11,649 nt of DNA, taken from the NCBI GenBank assembly GCA_023701075.1, contig JAMPXQ010000028.1:1-11649 (forward strand), written 5' to 3'. The notes under the pieces are model-generated. The model searched no databases. It saw only the letters and a list, made by a program, of their open reading frames with translations, and was not told the origin of the DNA. Source of the stretch: Candidatus Woesearchaeota archaeon. GTDB lineage: Archaea > Nanobdellota > Nanobdellia > Woesearchaeales > GW2011-AR15. This document shows positions 1-8,400 of this stretch, in pieces; position 1 is the first letter of the stretch, and the number at the start of each line of letters is the position of its first letter. Both the position numbers and the translations under genes were made by a program.

Positions 1-129
1 CTGAAAGCAGATTTTAAAAGATACAAGAATCCATCAGAGTCACAGCTTCTTAGAGCATTAAGAGACATTGAAGAAGAGCTTGTTTGCCTTTCATTTTACA
101 ACATCATGATACTAAAAAGGATGATATAA
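1..129 (+). CDS. C-terminal end of an unidentified protein (partial)
   Basis: The first forward frame is open from the window edge to a TAA at 127-129, giving 42 codons. All five other frames across this stretch contain stops. The peptide is charged and looks helical, with a segment RALRDIEEELVCL followed by a hydrophobic and basic end (NIMILKRMI). I do not recognise the family. The gene starts outside the window. A T5 run at 145-149, shortly after the stop, could contribute to termination. The call rests on an open frame and plausible composition only, so a spurious frame is possible. Confidence 0.5.
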   Translation: MKADFKRYKNPSESQLLRALRDIEEELVCLSFYNIMILKRMI

Positions 130-285
130 ACAGGAATAATACTCTTTTTAGCCTAATCCCTCTCTCATCAGGCGTTTCATAAAAGGCATGATATCTCTCT
201 CATTTCGCCCTTACACTTAGCTCAGATATAAGCTTATTTTCAAAAGACTTAGACTTTAGATTTACTGAATTAATGCTTAATAACC

Positions 286-295
286 TTTAAAAATA
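286..295 (+). promoter_or_regulatory. TATA-like box for the cysteine synthase-family gene
   Basis: The sequence TTTAAAAATA is centred about 26 bases before the ATG at 316, the usual TATA-to-start distance in archaea. The bases before the ATG (CAAATCAAAGTAGA) contain no ribosome-binding site, so the transcript is probably leaderless, with transcription starting at or next to the start codon. The rest of 130-315 is AT-rich; I see no gene, repeat or strong hairpin in it. Confidence 0.5.
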
Positions 296-315
296 ACCTA
301 TCAAATCAAAGTAGA

Positions 316-1185
316 ATGGTCAATCTACTCAATTACATAGGAGATACGCCTTATGTATATCTTGATGATATATTTGTCAAGCTGGAATACTTCAATCCTA
401 GCGGCTCGACTAAAGATAGGATTGCGAAATACATCATTGAAAAAGCTGAAAAAAATGGAAAATTGAACAGGAGAATGGAAGTGATAGAATCCACATCCGG
501 GAACAGCGGCATCGCTTTCTCAATGGTCTGTGCTATAAAAGGATATAAGATGAATGTCATCATGCCAAAAGGATTTTCCAAAGAAAGGACATATCATATC
601 AAAGCATATAATGCAAACATAATCTACACGCCAAAAGAAGAGAATGTATATGGCTCCCTGAAAAAAGAGAATGAGCTTGCAAAAAACAAGAAATATTTTG
701 CTGTAAGACAGTTTGACAATGAAGACAACATAACCGCATTTGAAAGAACACTTGGAAAAGAGATATTGGACCAGCATAAGAACAGGATAGATGCCTTTGT
801 CGCCGGTGTAGGGACCGGCGGAACAATCATTGGTGTTTCCAAAGCAATAAGGAAGAGATACCCTAATGCAAAATTCTTTGCTGTCGAGCCTTATGAAAGC
901 CAGGTGCTAAAAGGGAAGAGCCCTAGCGAACATGGAATTGAAGGCATAGGGGATGGTTTCATCCCTGACATATACTTAAGGAACAGGAACATGATTGATG
1001 GAATCATTGCGATAAAATCAAAAGATGCAATAAATGAAGCCAAAATAATCGCTTCCCGTGGATTCTTTGTCGGTTTCTCCAGCGGAGCAAATATGCTTGC
1101 TGCTAAAATGCTGAAGAAAAACTTCAAGAATATTGTTACTGTCTTCCCTGATAGGGGAGATAGGTATTTCTCCATGCTAAATTAG
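316..1185 (+). CDS. Cysteine synthase / cystathionine beta-synthase family PLP enzyme
   Basis: A 289-residue fold-type II PLP enzyme, slightly shorter than the usual 300-320. Family enzymes add sulfide or another nucleophile to an activated serine, so cytoplasmic cysteine synthesis is the likeliest role. The PLP-binding lysine is K33 in NPSGSTKDR. The substrate loop TSGNSG is at 60-65, the expected glutamine at Q132 (RQFDN), the phosphate-binding loop GVGTGGT at 164-170, HGIEGIGDGFIP at 206-217, GFSSGAN at 253-259 and PDRGDRYFS near the end. All the usual functional sites are present. The PDRGDRY ending resembles CBS and SbnA-like members, so O-acetylserine, O-phosphoserine or another donor cannot be told apart. 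The ATG at 316 is preferred because the TATA-like box fits a leaderless start and the conserved IGDTP begins at residue 8. It is the only complete rightward gene, ending 13 bases from the convergent radical SAM gene. Confidence 0.88.
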   Translation: MVNLLNYIGDTPYVYLDDIFVKLEYFNPSGSTKDRIAKYIIEKAEKNGKLNRRMEVIESTSGNSGIAFSMVCAIKGYKMNVIMPKGFSKERTYHIKAYNANIIYTPKEENVYGSLKKENELAKNKKYFAVRQFDNEDNITAFERTLGKEILDQHKNRIDAFVAGVGTGGTIIGVSKAIRKRYPNAKFFAVEPYESQVLKGKSPSEHGIEGIGDGFIPDIYLRNRNMIDGIIAIKSKDAINEAKIIASRGFFVGFSSGANMLAAKMLKKNFKNIVTVFPDRGDRYFSMLN

Positions 1186-1198
1186 ACACCTGTGCTGT

Positions 1199-2278
1199 TT
1201 AGCGCCAATCATCAAGCCGCCTTTGGATGCATCCCTTGATTGTGATAAAAGGCTTAGCTTTCTCTAATCTTGCCCCAAAAACATCCAACTCTTGATAACT
1301 AGAAATATATCTTTTCTTGCTTGAAATTTTCCTTGCCGTGGCTGGCCCTATGCCTGGAATCCTAATCAATTCTTCATATCCTGCTTCATTTATATCAATA
1401 CATAGATCATTCATCTTTGCCAATGCCAGTTTTGGATCCTCATCAGGAAGCATGCCATCATCCATAATAGAATAGATCTCCTGTTTCTTGTAACCATATT
1501 CCCTAATGAGAAAATCCGCATTATAGAGGTGGTTTTCCCTTTTTTCTGGCTGTGCTGCATGAGTCTCAAGCGGCGTTCCTTTGACTGGTTTAAATGCTGA
1601 ATAATATACACGCCTCATATCCAGATTATCATATTCCCAAGAGGCCATCCTAATTATCTCCTTATCTGTTGACACCCCATCAACTATCATCTGGGTCGTC
1701 TGGCCAGAAGTTATACCCATCTTCTTTATCCATGCCTGCCTTCTAAGGAGATCAGTCTTATAATCCTTGCAGGAAGATAGACCAGATAGAATATCCTTAG
1801 TAGGGCTTTCTATGTTCACACTCATCCTATCAACATACACTGATGCATGCTTTATAGTGTCATATGAAGCACCTGGCAGCACTTTTAGATGTATATAACC
1901 TGTAAAATCTTTCCTTATCAGCTCAATTGAATCTATCATCTCTTCCATGACCTTATCAGGATTCTTTGAGACTGCTGAACTTAAGAAGAGGCCATTCACA
2001 CCCATTTTTCTGTTTAGATAAGAGAATAGATTCTTCAGTTCTTTAGGTTCATACCTTGCTTTTTCCTTCTTGCAACTGTTTGCATTTGCACAGTACTTGC
2101 AATCATATGAACAATTATTATCCATCAAGGTCTTAAATATCCTGCATGTCTTATGCTCTGCTTTTGCATTATAAATGCCGCCTAGACCTTTAGATATATT
2201 GACCTCACACATCTTAGGACCGCAAGAATCATATTGCCCCGCCCTTCCAAGTATCCCTGCTTTTTGTAGGATATCCAC
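1199..2278 (-). CDS. Radical SAM protein with C-terminal helix-hairpin-helix, putative DNA modification/repair family
   Basis: About 359 residues. The 4Fe-4S motif CSYDCKYC supplies C56, C60 and C63, which bind the cluster that cleaves S-adenosylmethionine. Extra cysteines at C19, C24, C45 and C69 flank it. The barrel contains HLKVLPGASYD (about 130-140) and YYSAFKPVKGTPL (about 226-238), followed by LYNADFLIREYGY. A helix-hairpin-helix (ELIRIPGIGPATARKI, about 303-318) and a KPFITIKG ending close the protein. From memory this layout matches TIGR03916, the putative DNA modification/repair radical SAM family often encoded beside a uracil-DNA-glycosylase-like partner; no partner is in this window. 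Start choice: GTG at 2278 gives MDILQKAGIL, which lines up with family N-termini and sits 27 bases from a TATA-like box. An in-frame GTG at 2287 would add three residues. The HhH suggests nucleic acid binding; the substrate is unknown. Confidence 0.82.
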   Translation of the reverse strand: MDILQKAGILGRAGQYDSCGPKMCEVNISKGLGGIYNAKAEHKTCRIFKTLMDNNCSYDCKYCANANSCKKEKARYEPKELKNLFSYLNRKMGVNGLFLSSAVSKNPDKVMEEMIDSIELIRKDFTGYIHLKVLPGASYDTIKHASVYVDRMSVNIESPTKDILSGLSSCKDYKTDLLRRQAWIKKMGITSGQTTQMIVDGVSTDKEIIRMASWEYDNLDMRRVYYSAFKPVKGTPLETHAAQPEKRENHLYNADFLIREYGYKKQEIYSIMDDGMLPDEDPKLALAKMNDLCIDINEAGYEELIRIPGIGPATARKISSKKRYISSYQELDVFGARLEKAKPFITIKGCIQRRLDDWR

Positions 2279-2300
2279 CTTACCCACAATGACTCTTCAG

Positions 2301-2309
2301 TTAAAATAG
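2301..2309 (-). promoter_or_regulatory. TATA-like box for the radical SAM gene
   Basis: Read leftward the sequence is CTATTTTAA, centred 27 bases before the GTG at 2278 but only 18 before the GTG at 2287. No GGAGG-like site precedes either codon, so a leaderless start at 2278 fits best. The box lies in the 69-70 base spacer behind the amylase gene. Confidence 0.4.
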
Positions 2310-2330
2310 CTCACGCAGGAATGTCCAGTG

Positions 2331-2337
2331 AAAAAAA
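2331..2337 (-). terminator. T7 tract, possible terminator of the amylase gene
   Basis: On the minus strand a run of seven T lies about 20 bases past the TAA of the amylase gene and before the TATA-like box of the radical SAM gene. Short T runs act as archaeal intrinsic terminators without a hairpin. No stem-loop is visible, so this is a weak call. Confidence 0.35.
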
Positions 2338-2356
2338 TTAGCATTACAAATTAAAT

Positions 2357-3784
2357 TTATATTTGGTTCCTAAATATCCTAACTCCATGTGCAGGGACAA
2401 TAATCTCTGAAGCGTTATCAAAGACACAAGTACCTGTTATCACTTCTTCTAAACCTTTGCATATACCATAGGATTTATCGTCTTTTGACCTATTGAACAC
2501 AGCCAGAGCTTTATCTCCATCATATTCCCTTGTAACTTCAACTAGTCCTTCCCCTCTAGGAGCTATCTGGTAGCTGCCTAGAAATGCTGGGCTATTCTTC
2601 CTAAAAGATATAAGCTCCTTCACATAACCAAATAAATCCATGTCCCAGCTTGAACTGTCCCAATTGAATGCCCGCCTGTTATCCGGATCCTTGTTTCCTC
2701 TCATCCCTGTCTCGTCACCATAGTATATGCATGGCATGCCAACAGAGAAAAATATGAATGCGAAAAGCTGCTTGCGTATATCTTTATCAGGAAGATAAGA
2801 CGCTATCCTTGCTGTATCATGACTGCCTAAGAGATTCAAATTCGACATTGAAATATTTGATTCCAATGAATCCTGATCATATGATAAGGCAAATAGTCTT
2901 GATATTGTGTCCAAAAATACATCCTGATCCCTGGTCCTTAGGAACATATCATTGAAATAACCATCACCTAATCCTGAAGAATATAGCTTATCCTCAATCA
3001 CATGCTCATATGCAAAAAAATTCAGCATAGCATAAAGGAGCGGATAATTCATCTGGCCATGCATATCATTATTTAAAAGCCAATCTTTCTGGTCCCACCA
3101 TAGTTCGGCTATCCTTAAAGCACTCTTTGAACTATTGGCAATACTCTTCCAAAAAGAAGGGTCATTGATATCTGAAGCGACATCAAATCTAAATCCGTCT
3201 GCACCCAGACCTGACCAGAACCTAATTACTTCATTATGATGAGCTCTCACTTGCTCACTCCCTATATTCAAGACCGGGAGATGCGGATATCCCCACCATC
3301 CTAAGTAAGATACTCCTTGGGCTCTCACCCATCCTGGATCATACCTATCACCATCATGGATATGATACCAATTCCTGCTTTCATCATGGCCGCTTATTGC
3401 GTCTAAGAACCTTGGATGCATATTGCTTGTATGGTTAAATGCGATATCCAGCATAAGACGCATATCATTCTTATGGAGTGCAGATGCCAATGACCCGAAA
3501 TCCTCCAAAGTCCCTAATATCGGATCCGGAGAGAAATAATCCATTGCATCATACCTATGGTTAGACGGCGAAGCGAAAATAGGGTTAAGATAAATAAGAT
3601 TTACACCTAATCCTTCAAGATATGAAATCTTGGATTCTATGCCTTTAAATGTCCCACCCATCTTGCCATCATATTGAGGCGTGCTGCCCCATGGCTGGCA
3701 TGGATATGCCTGGCCAAGATTTGAAAACCTATCAGGGAAAATCTGGTATGCTACTGCATTCTTTACCCAGGATGGAAAATACAT
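2357..3784 (-). CDS. Alpha-amylase family glycoside hydrolase (GH13), cytoplasmic
   Basis: A 475-residue GH13 enzyme acting on alpha-1,4 (possibly alpha-1,6) glucans. All four conserved regions are present: DIAFNH at 113-118; GFRFDVA at 197-203 with nucleophile D201; IAELWWD at 225-231 with acid/base E227; and LLGSHD at 318-323 with transition-state stabiliser D323. The (beta/alpha)8 barrel starts almost at residue 1 (AVAYQIFPDRF, about 10-20), and a short beta domain ends the protein after about residue 400. The opening and NHRYDAMDYF resemble neopullulanase/cyclomaltodextrinase-type enzymes, but their usual N-terminal CBM34 domain is absent. There is no signal peptide, so it probably trims internal maltodextrin or glycogen. 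The ATG at 3784 has no ribosome-binding site and is preceded by a TATA-like stretch, suggesting a leaderless mRNA. It lies 27 bases after the glycyl-tRNA synthetase gene. Exact substrate and product cannot be read from the sequence. Confidence 0.9.
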   Translation of the reverse strand: MYFPSWVKNAVAYQIFPDRFSNLGQAYPCQPWGSTPQYDGKMGGTFKGIESKISYLEGLGVNLIYLNPIFASPSNHRYDAMDYFSPDPILGTLEDFGSLASALHKNDMRLMLDIAFNHTSNMHPRFLDAISGHDESRNWYHIHDGDRYDPGWVRAQGVSYLGWWGYPHLPVLNIGSEQVRAHHNEVIRFWSGLGADGFRFDVASDINDPSFWKSIANSSKSALRIAELWWDQKDWLLNNDMHGQMNYPLLYAMLNFFAYEHVIEDKLYSSGLGDGYFNDMFLRTRDQDVFLDTISRLFALSYDQDSLESNISMSNLNLLGSHDTARIASYLPDKDIRKQLFAFIFFSVGMPCIYYGDETGMRGNKDPDNRRAFNWDSSSWDMDLFGYVKELISFRKNSPAFLGSYQIAPRGEGLVEVTREYDGDKALAVFNRSKDDKSYGICKGLEEVITGTCVFDNASEIIVPAHGVRIFRNQI

Positions 3785-3800
3785 AATACAAGATAAAATA

Positions 3801-3816
3801 TAATTATATACTTAAA
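3801..3816 (-). promoter_or_regulatory. TATA-like stretch for the amylase gene
   Basis: Read leftward the sequence is TTTAAGTATATAATTA, centred about 24 bases before the ATG at 3784. It includes the stop codon of the glycyl-tRNA synthetase gene (3812-3814). It suggests that the amylase has its own promoter in the 27-base gap, although read-through from the synthetase gene is also possible. Confidence 0.4.
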
Positions 3817-5290
3817 GATTCTTCTGCAGGTATGATTTCAAGCTATCTATCTTGACTCTCTCCTGCTTCATCGTGTCCCTGTCCCTGACTGTGACCGCTC
3901 CATCTTCAAGCGTCTCAAAATCTATAGTCACGCAGTAAGGTATGCCTAACTCGTCTGCCCTTGCATATCTCCTACCAATGGACCCTGACCTATCGAACGT
4001 AGATAGGAAATCCTCTTTAAACAAAGCGTAGATCTCTCTCGCCTTAGATTCCAATTTGTTCACCAGAGGGAAGAATGCAACTTTTGTAGGTGCAACCTTT
4101 GGAGCGAACTTAAGGACAACGACTTCATTTCCGCTCTCGTCTTTCCTCATGCTATATGCATCATAAAGCACTGCCAAAAATGCCCTATCCACCCCAAATG
4201 ATGGCTCAATCACAAAAGGTATCAGCTTCTCTTTTGTGTCTTCATCAAAAAGCTCCATTGACTTCCCGGAATATTTTGCATGCTGCGTAAGATCAAACTG
4301 GCCCCTATTTGCATTACCATGAATCTCTTTCCAGCCGAATGGGAAATTATACTCTATATCAAAGGTGGCTGATGAATAATGCGACAATTCCTTCTTGAGA
4401 TGCTGCCTTACCCTCAGGTTCTCCTGCCTTATACCTAACTTCAAGAACCACTTGAAGGAGAATGAAAGCCAATATGCATGCCACTCATTCAAGAGCTTTT
4501 TTTCAAGCATTGTCTTTATTGAGACTTGCTCATGCTCCTTACTTTGATCCTGCGCTTCTTCTGAATAGAACAAGAACTCCTGACCAAGATGAGAATCATC
4601 CAAAAATGGGCATTTCTCATCCTTCCTTGTGAAGAATTCAAGCTCCATCTGCTCGAATTCCCTTGTCCTGAAAAGGAAATTACGCGGGGAAATCTCATTA
4701 CGGAATGCTTTACCTATCTGAGCTATGCCAAAAGGCACCTTGACTCTTGAGGAATCTGCAACTGCCTTGAAATTGACAAATATCATCTGCGCTGTCTCTC
4801 CCCTAAGATATGCTGTAGACTCTTTTGTCTTCTCTGCCCCTATCTGGAGAGGGAACATAAGATTGAATGAATTTATCTCCTTGAACTCCCCTTTACAGAA
4901 CTGGCAAGCTATCTTGTTTTCCTTGATCAGCTTATTTAATGCTGCTGCGTCAAGCCCATCTGCATGGATCTTCAATCTATCTTCTACAAGGTGGTCGGCT
5001 CTCTGGTTCTTCCCGCATTTTGAACACTCTGCCAATAGGTCTGCAAAATTCGCAAGATGGCCTGATGCCTCCCATATTTTCCCAGAAGATATCAATGAAC
5101 CATCCAAACCATGCACATCATCCCTATCCTGGACAAAACTCTTCCACCAACTGCTCTTGATATTGTTCTTTAGCTCTACACCAAAAGGACCATAATCAAA
5201 AAAACCCTGCATCCCGCCATATATCTCTGTGCTTGGATATACGAACCCTTTCTTCTTTGCGAATATGGATAATTCATCTATTGAAATCAT
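3812..5290 (-). CDS. glyS: Glycyl-tRNA synthetase, class II homodimeric type
   Basis: This 492-residue enzyme charges tRNA-Gly with glycine in the cytoplasm. The N-terminal FDYGPFG (about 31-37) is typical of alpha2 GlyRS. Two CxxC pairs (C89/C92 and C129/C132) could form a zinc site in the insertion. YLRGETAQ is at 161-168, motif 2 runs from FRNEISPRNF to EQMELEFF (196-220), and motif 3 is around FVIEPSFGVDR (359-369). The anticodon-binding domain occupies roughly the last 100 residues (APTKVAFFPLVNK onward). The motif 2 wording is closer to bacterial alpha2 enzymes than to the archaeal/eukaryotic form. The usual RPETAQG signature reads RGETAQM here. The ATG at 5290 is preferred over an in-frame GTG at 5299 because that GTG is part of the ribosome-binding site AAGGTGA. 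The amylase gene follows after 27 bases. The gene symbol follows the bacterial homodimeric naming. Confidence 0.95.
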   Translation of the reverse strand: MISIDELSIFAKKKGFVYPSTEIYGGMQGFFDYGPFGVELKNNIKSSWWKSFVQDRDDVHGLDGSLISSGKIWEASGHLANFADLLAECSKCGKNQRADHLVEDRLKIHADGLDAAALNKLIKENKIACQFCKGEFKEINSFNLMFPLQIGAEKTKESTAYLRGETAQMIFVNFKAVADSSRVKVPFGIAQIGKAFRNEISPRNFLFRTREFEQMELEFFTRKDEKCPFLDDSHLGQEFLFYSEEAQDQSKEHEQVSIKTMLEKKLLNEWHAYWLSFSFKWFLKLGIRQENLRVRQHLKKELSHYSSATFDIEYNFPFGWKEIHGNANRGQFDLTQHAKYSGKSMELFDEDTKEKLIPFVIEPSFGVDRAFLAVLYDAYSMRKDESGNEVVVLKFAPKVAPTKVAFFPLVNKLESKAREIYALFKEDFLSTFDRSGSIGRRYARADELGIPYCVTIDFETLEDGAVTVRDRDTMKQERVKIDSLKSYLQKNL

Positions 5291-5295
5291 TGCAT

Positions 5296-5302
5296 TCACC
5301 TT
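5296..5302 (-). promoter_or_regulatory. Ribosome-binding site that fixes the glyS start
   Basis: Read leftward, AAGGTGA lies five bases before the ATG at 5290 and matches the archaeal anti-Shine-Dalgarno complement GGAGGTGATC. The GTG of the alternative start at 5299 lies inside this site, which argues against translation starting there. Confidence 0.6.
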
Positions 5303-5320
5303 CTATCCAAGATAACTGTT

Positions 5321-5336
5321 TTTTATTTATATTTAT
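5321..5336 (-). promoter_or_regulatory. TATA-like box for glyS
   Basis: Read leftward this is ATAAATATAAATAAAA, an AT-only stretch. It places transcription start near 5302 and leaves a leader of about a dozen bases carrying the AAGGTGA site. Confidence 0.45.
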
Positions 5337-5345
5337 CTGATATTT

Positions 5346-5357
5346 TGACCTAGGTCA
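5346..5357 (+). promoter_or_regulatory. Perfect 12-base palindrome TGACCTAGGTCA, possible operator
   Basis: TGACCTAGGTCA is its own reverse complement. It is centred about 50 bases upstream of the predicted glyS transcription start, just outside the TATA-like box. The centre leaves no room for a hairpin loop, so a DNA-binding dimer site is more plausible than a terminator. No second copy was noticed in the window. Both the role and the strand are unproven. Confidence 0.3.
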
Positions 5358-5392
5358 CCAGAGAAGAACAATGCATCACAAGGGGAATCATG

Positions 5393-5415
5393 AAAAAATA
5401 CCCTGAAATAAAAAA
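5393..5415 (-). terminator. Paired T6 tracts, possible terminator of the exported-protein operon
   Basis: On the minus strand two runs of six T (5415-5410 and 5398-5393) lie 40-65 bases past the TGA of the last operon gene. T-rich tracts of this kind terminate archaeal transcription without a stem-loop. They separate the operon from the glyS promoter. The rest of the 5300-5455 spacer holds only the palindrome and promoter listed separately. Confidence 0.4.
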
Positions 5416-5455
5416 TCAACTCATTGCAAGAAATTTGGCATTCTAATAAATAAAA

Positions 5456-8400
5456 TCAGGTGAAATCCACCTGGTATTCATTGCATACCAATAGATCGTC
5501 TTCATCTAGGGCCCTATCCCCATTCATATCATAGACCCCTAAATCAACATTATTTGTAGAGCCTAGCTTATTTGAGAGGATTGTCAGATCTATGTCATTT
5601 ACTCTTCCGTCCTTATTGAAGTCACAGACCTGCCTGAATGGCCACTTCTCTATGCATGCTGAGTTTTCCATAGTCAATTTAACACAGAATATCTCAGTAT
5701 ACTCTGGTATGCCGCACTGCGGCCTCATCCAATATAAGTTATTGCAATGCATCTCAGGAACGATTGTGCATGAGTCAAAGAACATCGTCTCGACATCATC
5801 ATATTCGACATTCTCATATATCTTTGATGCGACTGTGTCACATGTGAAAGTACCGTCGTTGTTCTCTTCTACCCTATAGACATCCATCCTATTGCCACCA
5901 CCATGATGGTATCCTACGATGACATTGCCATACAAATCAACTGACATGCCTTCTGCACTCCTAATCCCTGTGCATACATCTTTTAGCTCAGACTTCTCAG
6001 GATCGTATCTTAATATCTTCCCATTCGGTGCTGAATCTGAATTAGACTGATATAAGATATATAGGTAATCACCATCCTTATCCCAGAACATGTCTTCAGG
6101 CGGCCTTCCAAGGAAATCCTTTGTAACCTTGATTGTCGACCTACAGACTCCATTATCCGGAGTTAGTGAAACTACCCTAAGACCTGTATTTTCACCTGAT
6201 GCCCATAATTCATTTGTCTTTGGATTGAAATAAGCTGCCTGGAATTCCATGTTATTCTCAATATCTAATCTACAGATGCTTCCTGTATCCCTGTTTGGAA
6301 TCCCTGTTGTCCTATCAAGAACCAATAATTTCTTCTTGTCCTGTGACTCACCTTGATCTCCAGTGAACCCATAGACAACCCCTGTACCTGGATGCTTCGC
6401 TATGGCTTCTATGTCATAATCATCTTTCCGATTAATCTGAACAGGTGAAGGCTCATCGCCTAAGACATTCAACTTGAAGAAGATGCTGTCCTTCCCTCCC
6501 TGATCCTGGATACCATACATTATGCATTCAGGCTCTTCATCATTCTGACATGACTCGTCCTCTTCATCGTCTGTCACATTTATAGTATAATATTCACTCC
6601 TGTCAGCATTCAATGATGAAATCACCACTCCTTCATCCGGAGAAGGCGATGTATATCTCTCATCAAGATAAACCCTATCAGATGAATTTATCCTCATATG
6701 CAGCTCATGATCATTTGGATAGCCTTCTGCATAGAATGAGTATTTATCTAAAACCATATAATCATCTATTCCTGCTGTCAGATAATCTGTATATACCTTT
6801 CCGCCATCTAAAAATTCCAGAGTATCTAAATCATATACCTGTGCTGATGACTTTTGAGCAAGATATGCCTGTATAGCTCTTGCAGGAGAATTTGAACTGA
6901 CTTCAACAAGTATGTCTTCATCTGACTCTGGCAAGGCCACTGATAATATATTCACTTCTGCCTGGCCAGACAATTCTTTGACCACTGCAGGCTGTGCCAA
7001 GACTCCATCCAGCCTCAACTCAAACTCATCCAGCATATCCTTCCTAACAAATATCAGCAGCTGGTCCCATTCCCTCTCAGAATCAATCCTAAACTTCATA
7101 TCTGCAGATGTGAACTGATCTGAATACAAGTAAAGGTCTCCGGAACCTGTGCATGTCTGGATCATGTAACTGGCTGAAGTCACTAAACAATCATTGCTGC
7201 ATTGATCATCATCGATCTCGTTTCCATCATCGCACTCTTCCCCTTCATCCAATACACCGTCTCCGCAATAAGGATGAGGGCAATCAAGATAGACCCAATA
7301 GACTTCATCTTCTGTATCAATTGAAAGGTTATAATATCCTTCTTCTTCTATCTCATAATCATCCAGAACTGCACCCTGCGTACCTTGCGGCCTAGGTGAA
7401 TCATAATTCTGCAGATGGTTCAATCCTTCAATCGCTACCTGAAGTTCCCTATCATCTTCTTCTTCATCTATACCTTTTGAATATTTGTCAAAGAAAAGAT
7501 AATCATATCCTCCAGATTCAAGATAAAGCTTGTTTTCTTCATCTGAATCATATATCAGCCTGAAGTTCCCGACATCATATACTGGTGAATCCTCATCTTG
7601 AATTATATATCCCTGGATAGCCATAGCACCAAGATTTGACTCTGCATCTATCTCTACAAAATCTCCCGGCACTGTCTCAACCTTATAGACTGTGACTCTG
7701 AATGGATCAACTTCATCAGACAATATGACAACAGGTGTGACTTCCTCATCGTTCAAGTATACCTTCAGTGATGTGAGATAATTCCCACCTCTTCTAGTGA
7801 AGATGAGCAACTGATCCTTTGACGTCACAAAAGAAGTATCCGGATTTTGGAATTGGTCATTCTGATACAACAATAATTCACCTTCTCCAAGGCAAGTATC
7901 TAATTCCAGCTTCATTAATTCCGGTGCAGTACAATCCCTTCGGCATCCTTCTTCATATCCGCCATCCTCACATGTCTGCTCTGTACATGCGTAATCACAC
8001 TCTTCCAATTCTTCCTGCCATACACCATCTCCGCAAGTCGTGCATGCATATTCACTTTCTGGAGAACGGCAATCCACTGCACCGCCAGACGGCGGCTTTC
8101 CTTCATCGGTTGTCCTGCATAATTCCCCCAAGGAATCAAATTCGCATGTCTCTGACTCAAGATTACATATGCCATCTCCGCATACCGGAAGGAGCTCCTG
8201 GCAACAGAAACCAAATTCGATAGAATTCCCGCATGCGCATTTACCATCGCAAGAAGGGCCTGGATCACAGCCATCTGGACAATTATCTCCTCCATAATTC
8301 CCATCCTTATATGTAGGAACACCGTTGCAGTCCTGTCTTCCGACATCTGCACATGTTGGAAGCGGAGAATTATCTTCGCACCTTCCAGGAGCATCGCAGT

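Noticed and set aside
4725..5195. A 156-residue rightward open frame opposite glyS
   Set aside because: glyS is unmistakable on the other strand, and this frame has no start signal or family resemblance.
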